From the NCBI GenBank assembly GCA_964623625.1, contig CAZUUJ010000041.1, positions 1 through 32,988 on the forward strand: 32,988 nucleotides of DNA. Direction: 5' to 3'. The DNA is from CAZLGM01 sp964623625. Its GTDB lineage: Bacteria; Desulfobacterota; Desulfobulbia; Desulfobulbales; Desulfocapsaceae. Position 1 is the first letter of the stretch; every line of letters starts with the position of its first letter. The translations under genes were made by a program, and so were the position numbers. The notes below the pieces were generated by a model. It saw only the letters and a program-made list of their open reading frames with translations, did no database searches and had not been told where the DNA came from. Shown here in pieces: positions 8,538-15,729 of the stretch.

Positions 8538-9730
8538 GCGTCAATTTTTCCATTCATTATCAGCCTGATAATCAACGCATCAACGAGCGTCTTATCACTC
8601 GGCAATGCAACCGGCTCCTGCGAATACTGGACATTGATGACAGGGATCTTTCTATTCTGCTGACCGACGATGAAGAAATAAGCTGGTTTAACAGTCAATA
8701 CAGAAACAAATTCGGCCCCACCAATGTTCTGTCCTTTCCGGCCGCCGAGGGTGATCAACCCCACATCGCTTCAGCGGCCTACAGGGAACTCGGAGATATT
8801 ATTATCTCATTGGATCGAGCTGCTATTGAAGCCGACGAACTTGACACAACCCTCCATTCCCGCCTGGTACAGTTAATTGTTCACGGTTTACTGCATCTGC
8901 TGGGATACGATCACGAGCGTTCGAAAAAAGAAGCGCAAAAGATGAAAAAAAAGGAAGACCAACTTATTAGTCGACTTAAACAATACAGGAGTGAAGGAAT
9001 GACTCATTTAGCCATTAACGTCGATCACATAGCCACTATTCGCCAGGCAAGGGGAATTACCGAACCGGACCCGGTTGCCGGAGCCGCCATCTGTGAACTG
9101 GCAGGAGCAGAAGGTATTGTCGTCCATCTACGTGAAGACAGAAGGCATATCCAGGATCGGGATGTGTATCTGCTTAGGGAAACTGTCAAAACAAAACTCA
9201 ACCTGGAAATGGGTGCCAGCAAGGAAATCATCGGTATCGCGCTCGACTTGAAACCGGATATGATCACCCTCGTTCCTGAAAAACGCCAGGAATTGACTAC
9301 CGAAGGCGGTTTGAATGTTGCCGGTCAGAAGAAAAAACTGGCCAAGGTTGTCGATAAGATGGAGAAGGCTGGGATTCCCGTTTCAATGTTTATTGATCCG
9401 GAGAAAAAACAGATCAAGGCATCCCGGGATATCGGCGCTACCTTTGTTGAGATCCATACAGGCCGATATTGTGACGCTGTCAGTGAAAAGGAACGTGAGC
9501 TCGAGTTCCAGCTTATCAGCGATGCAGCCGATATCGCTTTTCAGATGGCGCTCAGGGTCAATGCCGGGCATGGCCTTGATTATCTGACGACCGGCCGGGT
9601 CGCCGCCCTTGACACAATCGAAGAGCTATCAATCGGACATGCCATTATCACCCGATCGGTATTTGTCGGCCTCGATCAGGCCGTACGGGAGATGAAAGAG
9701 ATCATCCGGGAAGCCAACCGAATCGGATGA
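8534..9730 (+). CDS. YbeY-PdxJ fusion: rRNA maturation endonuclease joined to pyridoxine 5'-phosphate synthase
   Basis: One uninterrupted 398-residue frame contains two complete proteins. Residues 1-155 are YbeY, the zinc-dependent endoribonuclease for 16S rRNA maturation, with its metal motif HGLLHLLGYDH. Residues 156-398 are PdxJ, the TIM-barrel enzyme that condenses 1-deoxyxylulose-5-phosphate with aminoacetone phosphate to give pyridoxine 5'-phosphate, starting MTHLAINVDHIATIRQARG, with HLREDRRHI, ELTTEGGLN and RVNAGHGLDY. There is no stop codon between them. A ribosome-binding site AGGAG at 8987-8991, seven bases before ATG 8999, could also make PdxJ (243 residues) separately. The start overlaps the phoH stop by ATGA. 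Whether the product is bifunctional or two overlapping proteins cannot be told from sequence. Confidence 0.92.
   Translation: MSVNFSIHYQPDNQRINERLITRQCNRLLRILDIDDRDLSILLTDDEEISWFNSQYRNKFGPTNVLSFPAAEGDQPHIASAAYRELGDIIISLDRAAIEADELDTTLHSRLVQLIVHGLLHLLGYDHERSKKEAQKMKKKEDQLISRLKQYRSEGMTHLAINVDHIATIRQARGITEPDPVAGAAICELAGAEGIVVHLREDRRHIQDRDVYLLRETVKTKLNLEMGASKEIIGIALDLKPDMITLVPEKRQELTTEGGLNVAGQKKKLAKVVDKMEKAGIPVSMFIDPEKKQIKASRDIGATFVEIHTGRYCDAVSEKERELEFQLISDAADIAFQMALRVNAGHGLDYLTTGRVAALDTIEELSIGHAIITRSVFVGLDQAVREMKEIIREANRIG
8987..9001 (+). promoter_or_regulatory. Internal ribosome-binding site and ATG for stand-alone PdxJ
   Basis: AGGAG (8987-8991) lies seven bases before the ATG at 8999-9001, exactly where normal PdxJ proteins begin. 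It sits inside the YbeY-PdxJ frame, so PdxJ could be made by internal initiation as well as by read-through from ybeY. Confidence 0.6.
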
Positions 9731-9837
9731 AAGTAACCGGTTACAAACCCTGTAACTGCCCATCAACATATAAGCTGCTCCGGGACGAACAACCCATTGT
9801 AAGGAATCAATTTATCCACCGGACCGCACTGAGTTGA

Positions 9838-9866
9838 TTGACAAAATCGCTAGCGCCGTGTTAAAA
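9838..9866 (+). promoter_or_regulatory. Sigma-70-type promoter of tRNA-Leu(UAA)
   Basis: A consensus -35 TTGACA (9838-9843) is followed after 17 bases by TTAAAA (9861-9866), a weak -10. The expected start of transcription would be a few bases before the tRNA at 9878. Confidence 0.55.
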
Positions 9867-9877
9867 GCATTCATCCC

Positions 9878-9964
9878 GCCTGGGTGGTGGAACTGGTAGA
9901 CACCCGGGACTTAAAATCCCGTGGGCTTTGGCCCGTGTCGGTTCGACTCCGACTCCAGGCACCA
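9878..9964 (+). tRNA. tRNA-Leu, anticodon UAA
   Basis: A class II tRNA with acceptor stem GCCTGGG/TCCAGGC (one G-U pair) and an anticodon stem CGGGA/TCCCG around the loop CTTAAAA, giving anticodon TAA (9912-9914). It has a long variable arm, a GTTCGAC T-loop and an encoded CCA at 9962-9964. It is a second leucine tRNA in the window, on the opposite strand to the first. Confidence 0.97.
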
Positions 9965-9973
9965 GACAACGAA

Positions 9974-10009
9974 GGGGCTGACTCAAAAGCAAGAGTCAGC
10001 CCCTTTTTT
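9974..10009 (+). terminator. Rho-independent terminator after tRNA-Leu(UAA)
   Basis: An 11-bp perfect stem, GGGGCTGACTC (9974-9984) with GAGTCAGCCCC (9993-10003), encloses an eight-base loop and is followed directly by six T residues. It starts ten bases after the tRNA CCA end. Confidence 0.93.
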
Positions 10010-10052
10010 ACTGCGCAATTCTTCTTTGGTCATGAGGACTCATTGCCAAAGG

Positions 10053-10211
10053 TCAATCGGCTTCCCAGAAATCCTCTTTTTCCGCACCACATTTTGGGCA
10101 AACCCATTCATCCGGAACCTTCTCCCATGGAGTATCAGGATCGACTCCGTTTTCATAATCACCTTCAGCCGGATCGTAAATATAACCGCAGGGACATTCC
10201 CATTTCTGCAT
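10053..10211 (-). CDS. Rubredoxin with a shortened first cysteine pair
   Basis: A 52-residue small iron protein that carries single electrons in anaerobes, for example to oxygen- and peroxide-reducing enzymes. It has the rubredoxin core GYIYDPAEGD, the NGV turn and the second knuckle WVCPKCGA (Cys38, Cys41), and ends EDFWEAD. The first knuckle reads ECPCGY, so Cys6 and Cys8 are separated by one residue, where the family normally has C-x2-C. A strong ribosome-binding site AAGGAGG lies just upstream of ATG 10211. It is a single gene facing the tRNA terminator. Confidence 0.93.
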   Translation of the reverse strand: MQKWECPCGYIYDPAEGDYENGVDPDTPWEKVPDEWVCPKCGAEKEDFWEAD

Positions 10212-10533
10212 CGTCAAACCTCCTTATTGAGCTTTTAAAAACGTTATTGTCAACCAAAGACTTGATCGGTCAACATCTTGGTAACTAAGGGTATTGCTTC
10301 ATTTTACTTATCAGCATATCAATGTCAATATAGGATTGTACTTTCCCCATTATTTCTTCTACTGTCCCATGAACATCTACCAATGCTACCAATGAATTTA
10401 TTGCTTTCAACAACCGGATGAGCTGGTAGCAGATGACAATCTCCATGGTTTTGAAATCCTATCCATGCTACACTGATGGGTAGATTCGGTACCCTTGCCA
10501 ATTTGCATTATCTTAAGACCATCGAGTGAATGT
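10212..10533. other. Intergenic region between rubredoxin and an unknown lipoprotein
   Basis: These 322 bases lie between divergently read genes and must contain both promoters. I found no clear -35/-10 pair, RNA gene or further small gene. Confidence 0.4.
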
Positions 10534-11520
10534 ATGAAAAGACCTTTTTGTTTCTTTCTTCCGTATCTGTTCTCACTTCTGCTGCTTTGCGGATGCAGCT
10601 ATAATCCTGTTATTCAAAACCCGCAAAACAGTATTATCTATCAGCCACCCTCTCAGACTGAACTGAAAGATTATCTATTTGCTCCCCATTTTCTTGTTTA
10701 TGACAGACTCTCCAGCCATAATCTTATCGGTAAGGTTAGCGCCAGATTTAACTCCAAGCAGGAAGAAGAGATATTTATCGATATAAACCACCCCACCATC
10801 TATCATGGGACAGACTCCTTTACCACCGAAAAGGACAGCTATAAAAATTACATCTACCGTGTCCATTTCCCTGAAATCCCCTTTTCTCTGTTCCCTTTTT
10901 ATCTGACCACTGGCTCCAATCCGGGTCTCATCATTGTCGTGACTGTCGGATCGGACCTCAAACCGGTTCTGGTGACAGCCGTCCACACGTGTGGATGTTA
11001 TCTTGCTATTATTCCGACATCCTATTTAGGCAAAGAGAGTTATCCGGATTGTTGGGACAATAAAATATTGGAAGTGTACGGTGAACGGTTGACTCCGCTA
11101 TTGGATTTCAGCAGTTATTCAAACCCGGCCCTCATTGTTTTTGTACGTCCCGATATTCATCGGATTATGGATATAAGATTGATTGACAAAAATAGTCTCA
11201 AGCAATCAACATCTGCTATCAAAAGGATGGCAACTGCCGACCTGGCAAGCCTGGAAGTTATACCTCTTGCTGACACGACAACCAGCTTCTTCCATCATGG
11301 CACTATTTTCGGCGGTCATGTCAAAGGCTCGATAAGGCCGTGGGAAACGCTGCTCATGAGCCTGATCAGTCTCGACTTTTTCGTTGGAAGCGACAAAAAA
11401 TATGACCTCGGTTTTGAAACCACTAATCCTTTCTACACCAGCCTTAAGCCATGGAACAGGACGGCCTCAGACATGAGAAATTTCAAACGTTTTTTACGAT
11501 TCTGGGGTTGGCGGCTGTAA
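10534..11520 (+). CDS. Unknown lipoprotein of 328 residues
   Basis: I do not recognise the family. The start MKRPFCFFLPYL is chosen because it begins a clean lipoprotein signal: a hydrophobic core with lipobox LCGC at Cys21. An open frame starts further upstream at 10495 but would place a charged stretch before the signal. The mature part is soluble, with paired cysteines in HTCGCYL and PDCWDN and no membrane segment. The patterned start near residue 60 (HFLVYDRLSSHNLIGKVSAR) and the ending SDMRNFKRFLRFWGWRL do not suggest an enzyme to me. It stands alone, followed by a repeat-bearing gap. Confidence 0.8.
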   Translation: MKRPFCFFLPYLFSLLLLCGCSYNPVIQNPQNSIIYQPPSQTELKDYLFAPHFLVYDRLSSHNLIGKVSARFNSKQEEEIFIDINHPTIYHGTDSFTTEKDSYKNYIYRVHFPEIPFSLFPFYLTTGSNPGLIIVVTVGSDLKPVLVTAVHTCGCYLAIIPTSYLGKESYPDCWDNKILEVYGERLTPLLDFSSYSNPALIVFVRPDIHRIMDIRLIDKNSLKQSTSAIKRMATADLASLEVIPLADTTTSFFHHGTIFGGHVKGSIRPWETLLMSLISLDFFVGSDKKYDLGFETTNPFYTSLKPWNRTASDMRNFKRFLRFWGWRL

Positions 11521-11608
11521 ACATTTTTTTTCGTTGTTTCTGTTCGCGGTTGAAACTTCTACCTTTTATACATGCGGTTTTTTAATTATCAGTTGTCTTT
11601 AGCAACAA

Positions 11609-11739
11609 ATATCGAATATCGAACAAGAAATATCGAATGACGAAGTAGTGAGGGAAATAATCGGCCCCAAAAGTTTGCAAAGGCACATCATATTCTTCCG
11701 TCCTTCGACATTCATTATTTCTTGTTCGATATTCGATAT
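11609..11739. repeat. Inverted repeat with 37-bp arms
   Basis: Left arm 11609-11645 and right arm 11703-11739 are reverse complements at 34 of 37 positions, separated by 57 bases. The arm core is ATATCGAATATCGAACAAG. The arms also contain short internal repeats of ATCGAA. This could be a miniature transposable element or a large transcription-terminating hairpin after the lipoprotein gene. Confidence 0.75.
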
Positions 11740-11784
11740 CCGCTTTACAAACCCTCTATGTCAGCCTGCGGGCAGTTGTTCAGT

Positions 11785-11833
11785 TGTCAAAACTCAACAA
11801 AATTTGACATCAATCTGCCATCTTCTTTATACT
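11785..11833 (+). promoter_or_regulatory. Sigma-70-type promoter with a possible operator for the DUF6599 operon
   Basis: TTGACA (11804-11809) and TATACT (11828-11833) are 18 bases apart, giving a predicted start about 45 bases before the ATG at 11884. A 7-bp inverted repeat, TGTCAAA (11785-11791) and TTTGACA (11803-11809), overlaps the -35 box and could bind a regulator. The promoter is close to consensus, while the operator is a guess. Confidence 0.6.
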
Positions 11834-11883
11834 GTTTTTACCCGCATCAGTGACATATAAGGACCTTTATCCAATACACGCTT

Positions 11884-12882
11884 ATGGAACAGAAAAAAAC
11901 AGGAGCCCAGACACGGATATCCTATGCTATCCTTGGTCTCCTCAGCGTTATCGCCATATCTATCCTGGTCATCCACTCAACATTTATTCCAACTCCACAG
12001 TCTTCCTTTTTTACACAAAACACCAGCACCCAAGCAGCATCGGTAAGGGGGGATCATCCGGATATTCCAGCACTTGAAAAATTCAACAAACTCGGTCCGC
12101 AGGAAAAATACGACAATGAGGGATTGTTTGAGAAAATAAATGGCAAGGCACCGCTCTATATTGACAATGGATTTGTTGGTTTGATCAGCCAGCGTTACGC
12201 CCTTCTCAGTGATTCAAGCCGCTGGTTTGAGTTTTATCTCTACAACATGGAAAGCAATAAAAACGCTTTTGCCGTTTTTTCAAGCCAAAGAAGACCCGGC
12301 TCCAACACCTTGAAACCATTTAAGGAATTTGACCATTATCAGACCGAGAACGGGCTTTTTTTACGCCTGGGGAAATATTATATTGAGTTGATCGGCTCAG
12401 ATACCAGCAATGAGATTCAAATGGGTATGGCTGCACTCAGCCTGGCGTTTCTTCAAAAAAACACGATCCAAAATACTCCCATAGAAGAGCTGGTCTTTTT
12501 TCCAAAAGAGGGTCTCATTCCCACCAGTTTCAGGCTGTATCAGCAAAATGCCTTCGGCTCAGAGGTGCTGACAAACACCGTTGTTGCCCAATACACAATC
12601 AACGGTCAGCCGGTCACAGCCTATATTTCCAGTCAGAAAGACTCACATCTGGCCAATCAGGCCTTTGAAGGCTATTACCGCTTTCTCATCGATTCCGGTG
12701 GCGCTCCTCTTAAAGGAGGAGCCAAAGAAGTCATTCGGTATGTTGATCTTTTTGGAACGGTTGAAAGCCTGTTTGTAACCAATAACTTTATCGCCGGCGT
12801 TCATGAGGCCGATGACCTGCAACATGCCGAAAAACTGAGTAAAATGCTCCTGAAACGGTTGCAGCCATCAAACCCACAATGA
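11884..12882 (+). CDS. DUF6599-like membrane-anchored protein
   Basis: A 332-residue protein with one N-terminal membrane segment (about residues 12-32) and an extracytoplasmic domain. The pattern of the soluble part (GLFEKINGKAPLYIDNGF, then SRWFEFYLYNM) matches what I know as DUF6599, proteins of unknown function often found beside DUF362 and polyferredoxin genes in Desulfobacterota. There are no cysteines that would bind a cluster. Its stop overlaps the next start by four bases, so it is translationally coupled to the DUF362 gene. The assignment is from memory of the family. Confidence 0.78.
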   Translation: MEQKKTGAQTRISYAILGLLSVIAISILVIHSTFIPTPQSSFFTQNTSTQAASVRGDHPDIPALEKFNKLGPQEKYDNEGLFEKINGKAPLYIDNGFVGLISQRYALLSDSSRWFEFYLYNMESNKNAFAVFSSQRRPGSNTLKPFKEFDHYQTENGLFLRLGKYYIELIGSDTSNEIQMGMAALSLAFLQKNTIQNTPIEELVFFPKEGLIPTSFRLYQQNAFGSEVLTNTVVAQYTINGQPVTAYISSQKDSHLANQAFEGYYRFLIDSGGAPLKGGAKEVIRYVDLFGTVESLFVTNNFIAGVHEADDLQHAEKLSKMLLKRLQPSNPQ

Positions 12883-13877
12883 AAGACAACAACGACCAGA
12901 GCTATACCAGAAGAGAGTTTATAACAAGAAGCGCCAAAGCCTCTCTATCCATTGCGGCCGTTACCGCAACCGGCTATCTTCTCCACGATTCGGACGGACC
13001 CGCACGTCAACAAAACATAGAGGGGATCACCCACCTTCCCGACTACCGTGTATCTCCCATATCCGGGAAAAACCTTTCAATTGTCTCCGGTACTGACAGA
13101 ATTAAAACTGTTAACCATGGGTTGCAGCTGCTTGGCGGTATCGACCATTTTATCAAAGAAGGCGATATTGTCGGTATAAAACCAAACATCGGATTTGCCT
13201 CTCCTTCATTGCTTGGCGCTACTTCCGACCCGGACCTGGTCGGTGAGCTCATCAGGCTCTGTTATCAAGTTGGAAAAGCTTCAAAAGTCCTGGTGTTTGA
13301 CAATCCGATTAACGATCCGGCCGCCTGTTTTCAACTCAGCGGTATAGAGGCGGTCTGTAGAAAAGCTGGTGCTCAGCCGATTTTACCCCGTGATCACTAC
13401 TTTGGCCGCCTCACACTCGATAAAGCAAAACTGATTCGCGACTGGCCGGTGTTTCTGCAACCGCTATCCAGGATCAACAAGTTAATCGGTATCGCTCCGG
13501 TTAAGCACCATCACCGAAGCGGCGCATCAATGTCCATTAAGAACTGGTATGGTCTTTTGGGAGGACGGAGAAATATCTTCCATCAGGACATTCACACTAT
13601 TATCGGTGAACTGGCTATGATGGTAAGGCCTACTCTGGTTATTCTTGACGGCACCCGGGTTATGGCAACCAATGGACCGACAGGCGGCGCCCTGTCCGAT
13701 CTCAGACAGGCAAATACTATGATTGTCGGCTCCGATCCGGTCAGCGTCGACTCGTTTGGCTGCTCTCTGTTGGGATTAAAGCCGGACGATCTGCCATTTC
13801 TCGGCAAGGCTGAACGATTGGGTGCAGGCATTCTGGATTTTCAATCTCTTAAGCCCCTGTACGGAAAGGTGAGTTGA
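12879..13877 (+). CDS. Tat-exported DUF362 protein
   Basis: A 332-residue protein with a twin-arginine signal (YTRREFITRS, residues 9-18) and a following hydrophobic stretch, so it is probably exported folded. The remainder matches the DUF362 domain: GDIVGIKPNIGF, VFDNPINDP, KHHHRSGASMSIKNWYGLLGG and ILDGTRVM...GPTGG. DUF362 proteins often carry or accompany ferredoxin-type clusters, but this copy has few cysteines, suggesting that the cluster subunit is the next gene. It is the second gene of a tight four-gene set. Confidence 0.85.
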   Translation: MKDNNDQSYTRREFITRSAKASLSIAAVTATGYLLHDSDGPARQQNIEGITHLPDYRVSPISGKNLSIVSGTDRIKTVNHGLQLLGGIDHFIKEGDIVGIKPNIGFASPSLLGATSDPDLVGELIRLCYQVGKASKVLVFDNPINDPAACFQLSGIEAVCRKAGAQPILPRDHYFGRLTLDKAKLIRDWPVFLQPLSRINKLIGIAPVKHHHRSGASMSIKNWYGLLGGRRNIFHQDIHTIIGELAMMVRPTLVILDGTRVMATNGPTGGALSDLRQANTMIVGSDPVSVDSFGCSLLGLKPDDLPFLGKAERLGAGILDFQSLKPLYGKVS

Positions 13878-13879
13878 AT

Positions 13880-15613
13880 ATGCGAATCGTCACCACCCGT
13901 CGGATAAGCCAGCTGTTCTTTTTCCTGCTCTTTCTCTGGTTCTGTATCGTTTCAACCCCTGGTAATCGTTTCCACCAGTTTGACGGCTGGGTGGTCAACT
14001 GGTTTCTGCAACTCGACCCGCTGGTCGGTATCGCTACCCTTCTCTCTACTCACACACTCTACGGGTGGCTTGGCTGGGGACTTTTCAGCCTTATTGCTAC
14101 CATCCTGTTCGGCCGTTTTTTTTGCGGCTGGTTATGCCCTTTCGGAACTCTTCACCAGGCTTTCTCCTTTGTCGTTTACCGAAAGGCTACAGTAAAAAAA
14201 CGGCTGGAACTCAACAGTTATCGTCCCCTGCAGCGAAGCAAATACATTCTGCTTTGCGTGTTTCTCACCCTGGCCGCCTTTCCTGGAGAATCCGGAATTC
14301 TTATAACAGGGCTGCTGGATCCCATTCCTCTATTCTCCCGAACTGTCAATCTGGTCCTTTTACCGATTGTCGATTCGGATATCGGATTAACCTCGGTCAA
14401 CCAGCGATGGTATGAAAGTTCCATGCTAATTGGTGTTGTTTTTCTCATCTTTGTCCTGCTCAATTGTTTGGTACCCCGTTTTTTCTGTCGGTTTCTGTGC
14501 CCGACAGGAGCCCTTTTCGGTTTGTTTGCAAGGTTGTCGATTTTTCGTTTCGGCAAAGAGCAGGAGCAGTGTTCGGACTGTAAACGATGCGAACAGTTCT
14601 GCGAGGGCGGCTGTTCACCTTCGACATCGATTAAAACCGGTGAATGTCTACTCTGCTGTAATTGTATCGACCCATGCAAAGATGCGATTTTTGATTATCG
14701 GGCACAACCCTTTCCAACAATACCGGAAAAACATATCGATCTTTCCAGACGCGGTTTTACCCTCTCACTGGTAACCGGCTTGATAAGCGCACCTGCTCTC
14801 AATTTATCGAACCGTTCAGGCCAGAATTTTAACCCGAACCTGATCCGGCCTCCCGGTTCCATTGATGAAACGAGTTTCCTTAAACGGTGTATCCGTTGCG
14901 ATCAGTGCATCCGTATCTGTCCAACCAACGTTCTGCAGGCCGCTGATCTTTCCTTTGGTCTTACAGAACTATGGACCCCGAGACTGAACAATCGCATCGG
15001 TTCCTCCGGTTGCCAATTGAATTGTGTTGCCTGCTCGCAAATCTGCCCGACCGCGGCAATCAGGCCTCTTGGTCTTGCTGAGAAGCTTGGAAAAAACGAA
15101 TTCAGTCAATATGGCCCCATCCGAATCGGCACCGCTTTTTTCGATAGAGGACGCTGCCTGCCCTGGGCTATGGACACACCCTGCATTGTCTGCGAGGAGA
15201 ATTGCCCGGTCTCACCCAAGGCCATTCACCTGACCGAACACTACAAGAATGTCAGAAACGGATATCATCAGGTGAAAAGAATCGATAAAAATCACATCCA
15301 ACTCACAAAAGGCGCTCTGCTCCCCAGTCAATATGGCAGCGGTGATTATTTCTGCCTCATCGGCGATCAACGATATCCGATTTTTACTAATGATCAGGCA
15401 ACAATCACAATAGACGGCCCGCTTCTCAATGTGAAACAGGCTAGACAGATAACTATCCAGGTACGACTGCAGCAGCCTGCAATGGATATTAAACAGTGTA
15501 TCGGCTGCGGCATTTGTGAACATGAATGTCCGGTCAGCGGCCTCAAAGCCGTCCGGGTGACGGCTGAGGGTGAGACCAGAAGCGGCGGAAAAAGACTTCT
15601 TTTACAGTCATAA
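13880..15613 (+). CDS. Membrane polyferredoxin, NapH-NapG-like fusion
   Basis: A 577-residue iron-sulfur protein. The first half is NapH/NosR-like, with about four to five membrane segments, two motifs of the type FFCGWLCPFG and RFFCRFLCPTG, and cysteine clusters CSDCKRCEQFCEGGC and CLLCCNCIDPC. Around residue 289 a twin-arginine-like motif, SRRGF, and a hydrophobic stretch precede a NapG-like half with CIRCDQCIRICP, CQLNCVACSQICP, CIVCEENCP and CIGCGICEHECP. It looks like a fused quinol-linked membrane subunit and extracytoplasmic ferredoxin. ATG 13880 is preferred to an upstream TTG at 13874 because it has better spacing from AAGGTGAG. The gene begins two bases after the DUF362 stop. Confidence 0.88.
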   Translation: MRIVTTRRISQLFFFLLFLWFCIVSTPGNRFHQFDGWVVNWFLQLDPLVGIATLLSTHTLYGWLGWGLFSLIATILFGRFFCGWLCPFGTLHQAFSFVVYRKATVKKRLELNSYRPLQRSKYILLCVFLTLAAFPGESGILITGLLDPIPLFSRTVNLVLLPIVDSDIGLTSVNQRWYESSMLIGVVFLIFVLLNCLVPRFFCRFLCPTGALFGLFARLSIFRFGKEQEQCSDCKRCEQFCEGGCSPSTSIKTGECLLCCNCIDPCKDAIFDYRAQPFPTIPEKHIDLSRRGFTLSLVTGLISAPALNLSNRSGQNFNPNLIRPPGSIDETSFLKRCIRCDQCIRICPTNVLQAADLSFGLTELWTPRLNNRIGSSGCQLNCVACSQICPTAAIRPLGLAEKLGKNEFSQYGPIRIGTAFFDRGRCLPWAMDTPCIVCEENCPVSPKAIHLTEHYKNVRNGYHQVKRIDKNHIQLTKGALLPSQYGSGDYFCLIGDQRYPIFTNDQATITIDGPLLNVKQARQITIQVRLQQPAMDIKQCIGCGICEHECPVSGLKAVRVTAEGETRSGGKRLLLQS

Positions 15614-15729
15614 TCCACACAATCGAAAGGTTTGATTCAAAACAGCAGGATGCAATACTATCTTATCGCATCAAAATAACACCAACCTAAACAACAATCT
15701 TGGTCACGGATTCAAGAGGAGGTCAACCA

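Larger units (their letters stand above)
11521..11883. other. Gene-free region holding an inverted repeat and a promoter
   Basis: These 363 bases contain the inverted repeat at 11609-11739 and, nearer the next gene, the promoter at 11804-11833, listed separately. No convincing gene is seen. Confidence 0.6.

Noticed and set aside
8135..8764. Minus-strand open frame of 209 codons opposite phoH and ybeY.
   Set aside because: It is a shadow of two well-conserved genes, with no motif of its own.
9733..9744. 12-bp perfect palindrome GTAACCGGTTAC between pdxJ and tRNA-Leu.
   Set aside because: It is short, occurs once, and is not placed over a promoter that I can see.
14218..14679. Minus-strand open frame of 153 codons opposite the polyferredoxin.
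   Set aside because: It is antisense to cysteine-rich conserved sequence and shows no family features.
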